NCBI GenBank assembly: GCA_003508835.1
Contig: PUFA01000144.1
Coordinates: forward strand, 1,364,001 to 1,428,000
Length of the DNA stretch: 64,000 nucleotides
Reading direction: 5' to 3'
DNA from: Eonycteris spelaea
Taxonomy: Eukaryota; Chordata; Mammalia; Chiroptera; Pteropodidae
The notes under the pieces are model-generated. The model worked only from the letters and a program-made list of their open reading frames with translations. It did not search any database and had not been told where the DNA came from. This document shows, piece after piece, positions 50,835 through 62,400 of the stretch (position 1 is the stretch's first letter; the number at the start of each line of letters is the position of its first letter). The translations under genes and the position numbers were made by a program.

Positions 50835-50864
<30 letters not shown>
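50835..50864. repeat. (GT)n microsatellite
   Basis: Fifteen GT units. Shorter GT runs are near 50456-50471 and 52481-52498. Confidence 0.93.
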
Positions 50865-50866
<2 letters not shown>

Positions 50867-52339
50867 ATCTGACCTGTGCTTGTATAGAAACCCTTTGCAG
50901 GCCTCCCTGAGTCATATCCCTGTCTTACAGTAGAATTTCCCCCACGTTACCTTATAAGGCAAAATTAAAGCTTCTGTTCTCTTCTTAAGGCTATAGGAAG
51001 TAGAAACAGCAGGTGCTGAGAGGCATGGCGCCCAGTCACATTTCCACAGTGAAGCAGCAAGTCTTTGGGGAAAACTGACCCCTGTGAGGGTGCTCATTTT
51101 TCAGCAGCCCCCTGGTGGAGGAATTGCCAGGTGCTGCCTGGTGCTTAAACCAACGCATTTGCCTGCTCTGCCCATTCTGGGGTCAATGGACAGTATGTCC
51201 TGTCCTTGGAGACACTTTGAGAGGCTCCTGGTGGGCAACTCAGGAGAAACCAAGAAATGTGCTATGGCAGGTTCACAGCAGATGCAGGGAGGAAGTGAGT
51301 AAGCAGACAGAGACCAGGGTCAAGGCAGGTGTTCAGCCACAGGAAGGTCTAGTAAGGGAGAGCAGAATCAGAGGCTCGGGGCAAAACACAGATGGACCTC
51401 CAGGAAAGCAGATGTCCAGGATTAGGGAGACCAGAGAGGTTGAGTTAGGACCAGGTTTGTGTGCTCTGAAAGATCCTGGAGCTGGAAGAACCGGGGGGCT
51501 GAGCTCAAGTATAAGAAGACCAGTATTGGGCCTGGATCTAAAATAAAGTCCCAATCAAGAGAAATATGACAAGAGCTCAGTAACCAGGACCGGAAACAGA
51601 GTCAAAGCAGCACAGCCCCTCAGCTATCAAGTCCCTGGCTCAAAGGTGCTAGAATTAGCATGGCCAGAGCATAACTGAATCCCACGCCAGAGCCATGGTT
51701 CAGTGTGGCTCTGGTCCTGTTATCTCATAAGGTGTAAATTGATCTCCTAAAAAATAAGGTCCATGCTTGCTTAACTTTAGATAGCCCCTTACCTGCTTCC
51801 TGTTGTTTCCTCTCTCCCCAGTTCCACCAGGCAATCAGGTAGAGAAGATTACCTAAACCATGCTTCAGCTCCCTATGGCTCAGCATCTTATGCATCAACC
51901 CACCAAATGTTCCTCAAGTCCTGCCTGCTTTGGAAGCTCCACCAACTCCCATTCAATCCCAGTTACCCCATCCTTGAAACAATAGCCTTGTTTGTTCCCA
52001 GTTTCCTCAACTCTGCCTAACAAAAATTACTAGCTTGGTGAAGGGCATGGATTGGAGGGGAAACTAGGGTCATGCCTGCCAGCCGAAGTGAGATGAAGAT
52101 GATGATGTGGGGAAGAGAGACAAAACAGATGCGAGATATGCCGAAATGGAAAAGACACAGGCTTCGGGACCACTTACATTGCTGAATGGAGATGATGGAG
52201 CCATAGAAGGCGATGCTAAGATTTTGAATTTACGGATGATGGTCCTGTGTGCATTTTTCTGCTATTGCTTTGAATGTCAGTTTCTACTTACTTTGTATTC
52301 CTTTGGGGTGGTACGGAGAAGGGCAATCTGAAATCTTCG

Positions 52340-52540
52340 ATGGGGTGTAGTGGAAAGAGCATTCGACTCGACGTGGAAGGAAGACAGGTGCTCTGCGTTC
52401 TTCCGTGCTGGCTGCATGTCCTAGAGAAGGCATTCCACCTCTCCGGGCTTCACTTCTCATCTGTAAGTGGGAAAGATCACTTTGTGTGTGTGTGTGTGCC
52501 CATTCTTAGGGAAATAATGTAAATGCAATGTTTGCGAGCT
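52340..52540 (+). mobile_element. MIR SINE
   Basis: GTGGAAAGAGCATTCGACTC, CATTCCACCTCTCCGGGCTT and CACTTCTCATCTGTAAGTGG fit sense MIR. A short GT run interrupts it. Confidence 0.65.
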
Positions 52541-52749
52541 ATGCAAAATACGTGTCAGGTATTAAAGTGAACGATAATTACACTTTCTTTCTGTATGGCA
52601 CATTCATTTTCCTCGCTAAACCTGTTTCACCTTCTTTGCTCCTACACCCACCTTGTGGCTATATTGTGAATGGCGTGCTGCCGTTCAGGGACAGTAAGCA
52701 GGAGGAAAGGGAAAAAACGACAAATTTACAAATAGAAAATTATTTGTTA

Positions 52750-54060
52750 ATTCTCCCCCAAATTAGGTAAGATATCAATGCATTGCCAATCAAAAGCTTT
52801 TGATAGGATAATTCTAAATTCATACAGAAGGCTGCATGAGCAAGAATAGCCCAGACAAATTGGAAAAATAAGAATAAATGACTGGGGTGGGGGAAGAGTT
52901 GTAATTATGACCTAGTAAAATGCCTGTCACAAATCAAGGTGCAATAAATAGTTGTAAATTTAAAAAAGAATAAAGAGGGAGAGGAGAATATATTGGAAAG
53001 CTATAGTTATAAAAACTGTAATATTGTCATAAGAGTAAACCAATGAATCAATGTAACACAATGGATAATCTAGAAGTATATCTGTAATATATAGAAACTT
53101 AGCATACAGTAAAGATACTATTTCATATCAATGGAGAAAAAATTCAATAAATGGTTCGGAACAACTGACTGTTCATTAAAACCTAAGTCACACATTCCTA
53201 AAACTAAATCCTAAACAAATTGTTAATCTAAATTTAGAAAATACAACTACATAGTGTGAAAGAAAAATATCTTGGGGTAGAGAAGATTTTTAAAAATTTT
53301 TTTAAAAAACCACAAAACTAAGCCTGAAATATATGATAAAATATATTACATCAAAATAAGAAAATTTTATGCAATAAAAGACCATAAACAAAGCTAAAAA
53401 GATAACAAAGTTTTAGAGAAGAATTTCATAGTGAAAAAAATAACATATAAATAAACTCCCATAAATTAATTTTTTAAAGACCCTATTGAAAAGGAGCAAA
53501 GTATAAAAATAATCAATTCACAGAAGAAAATCAAATGGTCCATAAATGTATGAAAAGATATAATATTCACTAGCTAAAGAAATTCAAAGTAAAATAATTA
53601 TCACATCATGTTAACCAATCTAATTGGAAAAAATTGAAAGCATTTTCTATATCTGTCAGAAAGAGTCTGGGCAAAGGACACTCATTCTCTGCTGGTGAAT
53701 AGGGGAATCGTTCAATAAACTATGTTATATCTATATTATGCACAATGCAAAAGAAAAGAGATCTCAATGCATGGCATAGCACAATCTCTGGACATAAAAA
53801 ACACGTCAAAATAAAATACATAGAATATGATACTATATGTGTGGAAATAGAAACAGAATAAATTTTCTATGGATGTGTGTGTGTGGATGTATGTCTATAC
53901 ATACAAATGGTTCTGTTAGATGTCCACCAAACAGAATATGGTGGTCACCTTTGGAAAGGAAATTAAAATTGAGGTGCTGACCAAAAAGAGACTTTAGCCT
54001 TACCTTTCATGTTTTATTTGTGTAATTAGAGATGTATTTTTTTTAAAAAAATGATTAACG
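52750..54060 (+). mobile_element. Long old L1 remnant (ORF2 end and 3' UTR)
   Basis: A-rich sense-strand L1 relic. Recognisable points include AATCAAAAGCTTTTGATAGG, AGAATAGCCCAGACAAATTGG, CAATAAATGGTTCGGAACAA, GCAATAAAAGACCATAAAC, TTCACAGAAGAAAATCAAATG, GAAAGAGTCTGGGCAAAGG and TTTGGAAAGGAAATTAAAAT. It is saturated with stops and deletions. At about 1.3 kb it is the largest single L1 piece in the window. Confidence 0.7.
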
Positions 54061-54339
54061 TAACAGATGAATTTTCCAAAGATGGCTACAATATCTCCAA
54101 CCCTCCTTGCTCTTGGCAATGTGCACTTGCCACCATCAACTTTTAAATATCAGAGTCAGCTTCCAAAACCAGACAGTCTGATGACATCCAAGCTAAGCCT
54201 ATAACCACTATCCAACTCTGCTCTGATAAATTAATCCTTACAACGATCTTATGAGGTAATACTGCTGATATCACCATTTTACAGAAGAGGAAGCTAAAGA
54301 TCATACAGAAATTATAACTAGCAAGCAGCTAGGGAAAAA

Positions 54340-54670
54340 AAATAAAAGAAAAAATATCTTATGGAAAAAATATTCAATTATCTCATTAATAATTAATAAA
54401 ATTAAATTAAAACAAAGACATCATACTTATTAAACCATAAAAGTAAAAAAAAAAAAAGGATAATATTTCTTGCTATAAAATTTGTATACTCATATATTAT
54501 GAGTGGAAGTACAAATTAACACAATACTTTGGAAAGCAATTTGGCAATTTGGACTATGAATCATAATGCGTTTCAAATGTTTTGATTTTGGTCTACTTCT
54601 GTGAGTTTATCTTATATATGAAATGTTTCCACATAAACATGTTCATTGCAACATTAAGCATATCATTTAA
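54340..54670 (+). mobile_element. Second old L1 fragment
   Basis: L1-like sequence (GGAAGTACAAATTAACACAA, CTTTGGAAAGCAATTTGGC, ATATGAAATGTTTCCACAT, CATTGCAACATTAAGCATA) separated from the previous L1 block by a MIR-like stretch (about 54200-54335). Confidence 0.6.
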
Positions 54671-55599
54671 AAAAAAAAAAACTTTTTTTATCCTGGATTT
54701 GTATACCCCCAACTTTGTTAGCCTCTTTGAATGATTAATTGAAATATATAATTATAAAAAAATTCAGGCCACACATTTATTTATAGAAATTATGGTAATA
54801 GATAAATCCCAGGAAAAATATTAGGAGGGCTTATGCAAGAATAATCATAACTTTGAGTGAGTGTTAGGGTCAACTTTGTTTTCAAGATGCTTAGTAATGT
54901 TCTCATCCTGCTTAAAAATTTATTTTTAAAAGGATAAAACTTTTTATGATGCTTGCCTGTCTGTCGATCACTTTTCCTAGATTCTAGTTCCTGCCTTAAA
55001 GATTCTGGGCCAGAGATCCACCCTACAGTCAGGAACAGAATAGGTTTCTTCCTGCCCCTCGGGTGTGAAGACAGAAGGCCACAAACCACCACGGGCCCTC
55101 TAGTAGCTCTTGGGCACTGCCCCTGTGCCCATGAGAAGGAGTTAGCCTAGAAAGTCCACGGTCCCTGCCGTGCAAGTCTGGTATTCTTCATCATCAAGGC
55201 CTGTCAGCTGGCGGCTGAGGTCCTTGACAGTTGGTTAATCTTCAGTGCGGTTTAAAGCCAAAGTCTGCAATTGAATTATTCTGTTATCGAGATTGAGGAT
55301 TAACACCTCTATCGATTTGATATAGAAAATGGCTCAGAAATCCCCCTTGACAAGCTCTCTCTTTATCAAGAATCCACTCCGATCTCACCCACTTAACAAT
55401 TCAGAGTAAGTGCCTATATTAACTGAAATTAGGTAGGCCCCAATCTTCCCACTGTGTTCAATTCCAAGAGTCTAGGTAGCAATAACTTAAGCCTGTTCCC
55501 AACCCCACTCTGAGGGCCTGAAATGAATCTCAGCTGAACCACATATAACCCAGACCCCCTTTCATAACCCTTATTACCTGGAGATAAGTCATACTTCAC

Positions 55600-56040
55600 T
55601 CTTATCGGCCTCTAGTTCATTCTTCACCCAGAGCTAGAAAGGTCTTTTAGAAGACCCTCTGATGACTTTCCGTCAGACACACAATAAAAAACACCCCTGG
55701 CCCAGCCTGTAAGGTCTGCCCAGCCTGGCCCTGTGGCCTCTCCAGCAGAGCATAAGCACTTGCCCCAGCCTCTGCTGGGGACAGCCTCTTCCTCTTCTCT
55801 AGATTGACCAACAAGTCCAATTTCTGTGGCACTTTCTTTTTAACACTAAGGAGACCTCTCAGTTTTGAGCAAACCAAAACAGTTGACCAGTCCCTTCCCC
55901 ACCCAACCCATACTCCTAACCTGGTCATGCTTCTGGTAGGTCTTAGCCCAAAAAGTCACATCTCAAAGCAGCCTGACTTCTCATCTTCTATTCTCCCTGC
56001 ATCTAAAGTGGGTCCTCATTGCTATTTCTTCTCATGAAAC
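55600..56040 (+). mobile_element. L2-like LINE fragment
   Basis: Diverged L2-type sequence (CTAGAAAGGTCTTTTAGAAG, CCTGTAAGGTCTGCCCAGCC, CTGGCCCTGTGGCCTCTCC). It explains the pyrimidine-rich composition here. Boundaries are approximate. Confidence 0.5.
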
Positions 56041-56079
56041 TGTTTGCTTTGCTGAGGCACTTATATGAATGATTTCCTA

Positions 56080-56600
56080 CTTCATTAACAATCAATGACT
56101 GAGTTCCTCCTGGATGCTATGCATTGTGTTATGGCCTGGGGATAGAGCTCTAAACAAAGCAGACAACAGTCTCTAACTTCACAGAGCTTACATTCAAGTA
56201 TAAGAGCAGAGTCTGATTACACAGGTAAACTACAGAGTATGTTAAGGTGTGATCAGCATGTAGAGAAAGATAAAGCAGGAAGGGATTGAGAGTGCCAGGA
56301 GCGGAAATGCAGAGTGCAGTTGTAGAAAGGGCACCTGGGGAAAGCCTAATTGATTACATCTTGATCCTAAAAGATGAGGGAGAAAACAAGGACTCCTAGG
56401 GTGGAAAGTTCCAGACGGATGGAACAGAACATGCAAAGGCCCCAAGACAAAGAAGCCAGAGTGGCTGGAGCTGAGAGGTGAGAGAAGCAACAAGAAGAGG
56501 TGCAGGCACAAAGGTAATGGAAGTCTGACCCTATAGGTCCTGGTAGGCCCTGTCACTCGAGGCTTTTACATTGAATGAAATGGAAGCCATCACCGGTTTG
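56080..56600 (+). repeat. Ancient mammal-wide repeat (GGAGCTTACATTC type)
   Basis: Contains TGGCCTGGGGATAGAGCTC, CACAGAGCTTACATTCAAG, GAACATGCAAAGGCCCCAAG and AAGCCAGAGTGGCTGGAGC. I recognise this as a widely dispersed old mammalian repeat but do not assign a family name. A second copy lies at about 31630-32000. Confidence 0.6.
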
Positions 56601-56689
56601 GATCATAAAATAAAAAGATCCACCTTAGGGTTAAAGGGAAGGGAAATCTTCAACAGGGTAATGCAGAGCCTGGAAGGAAGATGTGAGCC

Positions 56690-56840
56690 TAGTAGAAAGG
56701 GCCTGGGACCAGCCGCTAATGCACACAGGTCCCAATTCTGTCACTAATTTGCTGTACGACCTTAGGCCAAACATTCTCCTTACTTCTCTGGGTCTTAGTT
56801 TCCATATCTATAAGATAGGCAAACTCTACTATCTCCACCT
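56690..56840 (+). mobile_element. MIR SINE
   Basis: CAATTCTGTCACTAATTTGC, TGTACGACCTTAGGCCAAAC and GTCTTAGTTTCCATATCTAT show sense MIR. Confidence 0.75.
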
Positions 56841-57712
56841 CCAAAATGGTTTACCACCTAAAATCAACCTTCCTTATTATTCTCCACTTCTGAAGTTTTC
56901 CCAAGTGAACTAAACTAGGAGATAAGAAATAAATTAAAGAAATATGTATTTTCTATGGGGAAAAGAAGATCTTCAAGGCAGTGATTCTTAAACATTTAAA
57001 GATAAGTCTCCTTTAAAAATTTGAGAAGAGTATGGCTCTTTTCCCTGGGAGGAACCCTTATATGCATCCACATATAAGTTTTACAAGAAATTTCAGAGGC
57101 TTAGTTTAGTACCATCTTCAAATCATGGGCCTAGATAAAAACCCTTGCTTTAAGAAAAGCTCTATTGTAAAATTTAACTTTGTAAAAGACAATGTCAGCT
57201 GCCTATCGAGGTAGGATACACATGATTCTTGCTGCCAGTTTATCTGAAATGAACTTTAGGAAGAAGTGGGAGCAATTGAGCAATTGCACATTGGGTAGAC
57301 ATAGAGATGAGTAACTCAGGGTAGATACAAGATGCAGCCAGATAAGGTTTGCTAGAAGGTCGTGCCTGCTCAGGAAATGTAGGCTCAAGGGTGCTTGCTT
57401 TGGAGAAAGCGTTTGGGTCTGGGATTCAGGGAGGACAAAAGAAGGGGCAGAGAGAACATTTGGGGAACTGAGGCAGAAAGGAAAGAGATAACAGAACAGA
57501 CTGGAGTTAGACAGTCAGTGTCCTAGAAGGCCAGATCTAAGTTTCAAGATGTATGAAAAAATAAAGGACGTAAAGGGGGCTAAAGGGAGAAAACCTGAAG
57601 GGCACAGAAAGAAAAGAGGGGGTGTGGGCCTTGAAAACAGCCATAGGAAACAAATAAATATAATTCTAATTGAATATAGGTATATAAAACAATTGGCACC
57701 CGAACAAAGTCC

Positions 57713-57756
57713 AGATATATTGTGTATTGGACTCTAGATATATTGTGTATTGGACA
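57713..57756 (+). repeat. About 23-bp direct tandem duplication
   Basis: AGATATATTGTGTATTGGAC occurs at 57713-57732 and again from 57736, separated by a short TCT. This is a recent-looking local duplication in non-coding sequence. Confidence 0.9.
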
Positions 57757-59074
57757 ATTAAAAACAACAACAACCAAGCCAAGCAAAACAAGAATAGCAG
57801 AAGGAGAATTGGTTTGTGGCCAAAACCACATGATTGATTATTGATTTATATTTTTCATTTTCTTAGAGATTGGGAATAAAGACAAGTATTGAGAGCATGA
57901 GCAAAGTTTTACAAACTAAAAAAAAAAAAAAAAGGGATACCTCAGTTGTGATGTCCACTGAGTTCTGCAAAGTTGGAAAGATTAGTTAAATCTCATCAGT
58001 ACCATTACAGGGTGAATATAGAAGTCTGCATTCCAGGACAAAACGAAATAAAATAAGGATGAGGAAGTTTCTGTTTATGGCAGGTGGTAGGTACAAAGGA
58101 AATTTAGCAAATATCAAGCAGGACAAGAAATCTGGGCAAATGAGTCTTGCTCTTGCAAGAGTTTCCAGGATGTAAGATAAAAGGCAAACAACTTTTGCCA
58201 GATGCCTGGCTTTCAATTTCCTTTTTCTTCACCCCTACCCTCAAACCCAGGGACAAAAATATTAAGGTCTCTCTGCTAACCTTATAATTGCACTATAATT
58301 GGAGTTTATAAAGAGGGCCATTTTTCCTTGTTGTATGTGCTATTCTGTTCAGATTTTAATTGTCTCTCTCCTTCACATTATTATTAAATAATTGATTCCA
58401 TGATTTATTATTAAATTCGACAATTATTTACTGTGCACCCACTATGTAACAGACACTGCTAAATACCCCAGGAGACAAAGGGAGAATAATATATCATCAG
58501 TGCAATCGTTCATTCACTCACTTAACATATTTTTTGAGTACCTGCTCCATCAGGTACTGTTCTGAATATGAGATAGTAGAGCTAGAAGAGAATAAAACAA
58601 ATTGAGGAGTTTGACCCTGAGCCTAGTTCTACAGAATATTGGGTTGGGTTGGGGTTGGGGTGGGGATTGGGTGACTGTACTCCAGACATCCGCATCTCCT
58701 TTCCTGCCAGATGCTAATGGGTGGGGAACTTAGAAGTGACAGAGTTTGTCCACCTCCTGGCTTTGTGATTTGTCGAGGCCTGATCCTCAGCTTCTGTCTC
58801 TTTTTGCCTCCAATCTTTTATCTGTTTGCATTCCAATTTAAGTGCCCCTTCTTTTTCTGATAGGTCCATGTTTAGAAACACATTTGGAATCATCTCTGGT
58901 TCTGCCTCTCGTCTATGACACTGTTGCCTGTTTTTGGTCCCCAAGCTCCTCAGACCTGGACTTAGGGATAGGAGAAATGGTGCTTGGCTATCTGGGACTT
59001 GAATGACTCCTGGCCCCTGTTTGCCTGCGGAGAGACCCAAGAAAATTACTTGTTCAGCATGGTTATCGGAAAAG

Positions 59075-59490
59075 CAAACAAGTCCTACTTGTTTATTTTA
59101 ACTTTTTGCCTATGCTTTTGGTGTCTTATCCAAGAAATCATTGCCAAGATCCACGTCAAGGATATTTTCTCCTATGTTTTCTTCTAGGACTTTTACAGTT
59201 TCAAGTCTTACATTTAAATTTTTTGATCCAAACAGCCAAAGCCATCCTGAGAAAAAAGAACAGAGATGGAAGCATCACACTTCCTGATTTCAAACTATAA
59301 TACAAAACTATAGTAATCAAAACAGTATGGTACCAGCATAAAACAGGCACATGGACCTGTGGAACAGAATAGAAAGCCCAGATATATATTGTAGACAACA
59401 GTGCCAGGGACACACAATGTATAAAAATAGTCTTCTCAATAAATGGTGTTGGGAAAACTGGATATCCACATGCAAAAGAATAAAAGTCAT
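59075..59490. mobile_element. L1 ORF2 fragment with internal inversion
   Basis: 59228-59485 reads in the sense direction as L1 ORF2 (conceptual translation AKAILRKKNRDGSITLPDFK, then GGTACCAGCATAAAACAGGC and AATAAATGGTGTTGGGAAAA). 59088-59219 is the reverse complement of the ORF2 segment that normally lies just downstream (CTTGGCAATGATTTCTTGG, ACACCAAAAGCATAGGCAA and AGTCCTAGAAGAAAACATAG on the minus strand). The junction is at about 59220-59227. This head-to-head arrangement is typical of twin-primed, 5'-inverted L1 insertions. Confidence 0.8.
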
Positions 59491-62400
59491 TCTTTTAATA
59501 CATTTTACTTATTCAGTCAATAAATTGAATATATGCTCTGTGCATGTTTTTTTCAAAGTACTGACAGTAATGGAAATATGAATATAATATTGTCTGAGCT
59601 TATTATCCCCAGAGCCTAATTCAGTTTCCCACAGCCACTTTACATTGAGCACTGCAGGGACTTAGCTATCTGTCTTCCCTCTTTGATAATTTTAGTGCTT
59701 AAACTCATCCATATGTTTCATCTTCTCTCAGAAAAAAAATCTGTTTGGGTATGGCTTTCTGAAATTTGACACAAGTAGTTGGGTCACTAGCAGCCAAGGG
59801 TTTGAGAAAAAATAAGATAATGTATGAAAGGCTGAATTAGTACTTGACTCATCACAGGAAGGTGTTGTCATTGTCTCAAGAGTTCCAGGGCTGGTCAAAC
59901 CTTCCTTTATGTAAAAAAGCACCCTGAAATGAAGCTAGCAGGAGAAAGACAAACCATATAGTAAAAGCAACATATCAGAATATCAGAAAAGTCGGAATAT
60001 CCGGATGTTGAAGAGGCAAAATGAGGCCAGCTTGGTGGGTAGGCAAAGGAATTGAAGGACCATTATGTGATTTGGGGTTTGGATGAAGAGCTAATCATAT
60101 TGATTTTCAATCCCATCTCGTAATTCCAATCCCTTTCTTTTGGCTTCATAAGGTTTTTCTCAACCCTGCACTGTTAGTAAAGAACTTTTCTGGAATTGAG
60201 AAGTAGAAACAATGAACTCATTGATTTTGTGTCACGACCATTTTGCAGGATCTGCTTTTTGCAGTCCTTACCTTAGTCATTAAGGTCATGAGCATGCCGG
60301 CCCACAAAGGCTTGTTCATTTGCCATGTTTTCCTTGGAACCAGCAGAGGTATCACGGTAAAGGGAAAATATTTAGAAATCATTTTTTTAAAAAGTGACAA
60401 CTGCGATTACATAAACTTGCCTTTTCTTGCCCCTGAATGGTATCTGGATTAACTGCCCCAGAGTACTTTATCAAGGCAGTAGTTGAAAGGTTTATACTAT
60501 ACAAACCAGATTTAGAAAATAAAGGAGACATGGGCAATTCTATTATGCATGCAGTTGCGCTGGTGTCTGAGAGACAGGCAATATGAAACGCCTTGTAATA
60601 TATTTTCTGATTTCAGATGTGATTATGTTCTCTGAGCCAAAATTGCCAGGGAACAGTTCTTTTTTTCCTGCCCCTATGAACTCTTCAAATTAAGCCCAAA
60701 TAGAATTTCTGAATATTAATTTGATATGTAACCTCTCTGTTTTAGAACATCTGAATGATGGATTTCTTAAAAGGTCAAGAATCCCTGAAGTATTGAGGAG
60801 ACAGACATATTTTAGGGTTCTCTCTTCCTTGATTCGTCTGATTTACAAATAGCCAGTGAAAAAAAGTTTCAGATATATTTAATATATGCATCAACTCTCA
60901 GAATAGTTTAATAAAATATTATCACTATCTGCATCTCGTGTATGTCCTTGATTAATCTCATTACATTATGATTATTGTTCAGATAGTAGCTAGTTTCCAT
61001 TGAAGATGAATCTCACTTTTGTGGTGTCATTGTATGTGGAATATGGCTTAGGGTATCATAGGGATGGGGGAGAGGGAGGTGGCCTGTCAATTTTTGCTTA
61101 TGTTGTAAGTGCACTTGAGCTGAGTGAGCCTTAAGTAGACCAGATAATGAACTATGGGGTGTAGGGAAAGGCTCGCTGTCACACTTTCTTATCCTAGCCT
61201 GTTCCTGCCCCACTAATCCTCTTTCACTTACTCTCTGATGCTTGAAATTCCCTCAACAGGAAAGGCAGGCTACACCAAGAAAATAATTCACTGAAAATAC
61301 ATCAAGAAAGAGTAACATTTAGGCAAACTCTATTTCCAAATAAGGTGTGAATAAGGGCCACATTTCTCAGGCAAGGTGGGAGAATCTAGAGGAAAGGAAA
61401 GCAAGAGGATATCAGGTTCCAGAGGGGACAGAGGGAGGTCCCTGCAATTGGGAGGAGAGAGGAAGGTGCAGAGAGAGAAGACTGAGAACCTTAATTAGCA
61501 CTTATTTTATCATTTGACTTCAGATAGTCCAGCCTTATGGGCACATCAAGTGGTTGGTCAGGTTGCCTAATTTTCAACCCAGTGATTGACAGTAGATGTA
61601 GAGCAAAACAAAAGACATTCTTGAGCAAATGATAGAGCTTCGTCTTCTGAGTAGGCAGCACACCCCCTACCAACCACACCGAACAGTCTCCTGACACATC
61701 TGGGGGCCCAAGGGCACAAGAGACTGTGAAGTTATAGATCATCTTAAGAAGGCTCCAATCCCAAGGGAGTCTTTTCATAAATGAGGGAGCCTCATTTGTT
61801 TCCAGACTCTGGGCTCATCTGAGACTAAGGGAGCCAGGGTGCACTGACATTTGTTTTCATTTCAGACTGTGTCTTCTATCTTTGTGCTCTTCTTCCTAAT
61901 TCCCTCTTTGGTTCTGATGGTGAGTGAGGATGGAGAGCATCCAACCTGTCTAGTCCTCCTTTAGCAGAAGTACTGCATAGGTGATAATCCAGGATGATTT
62001 TCCTCAAATTTCTGTGAGCACCCCTTTAAACCTGCCAGATATGGGCAAAGCAGAAACTCTGGACTTTGAACTTCTATCCCCGTTGTTGGTTTTCTCCAGA
62101 ACCTCAGTGACATCCATCCTCTGGATGATCTGTTGGAATCCAGAGCATCCATGTCAATGCCTTCCAAGTCACAGTCAGCATCGAGACGATGCTTTGAGTA
62201 AATGGGATGGCATCTTGGACGACAAGAATGTAAGATGTGGAACACTTTCATTACAAATGCCAAAAAAAATAAAATAAGAAGTCTGGTCTGCTCCAAAATT
62301 TAGTTTTATGCTTTTCCAGAGAGAAAAGGACACTGTCTACATTTGTCTTCTCTAGGTTTGGGCTCTCAATGGGAATCCTTATCTCTAGGTAAGGGACAGC

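Larger units (their letters stand above)
44626..52749. other. Intergenic with the CpG-rich patch and old repeats
   Basis: MIR-like relics (about 44940-45120 and 47500-47600), the CpG patch, the 48.6 and 49.4 kb repeats and GT microsatellites. The minus-strand 147-codon frame at 48202-48645 and the plus-strand 143-codon frame at 51115-51546 have no recognisable domains. Confidence 0.5.
54671..59074. other. Intergenic with L2, MIR and old repeats
   Basis: Listed repeats occupy 55.6-56.8 kb. 58410-58600 resembles the start of the old repeat at 56.1 kb. The remainder is unique AT-rich DNA with an A16 run near 57919. Confidence 0.5.

Noticed and set aside
51115..51546. 143-codon plus-strand frame
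   Set aside because: GC-rich non-repetitive DNA with a second overlapping frame. No domain recognised and no conserved motifs.
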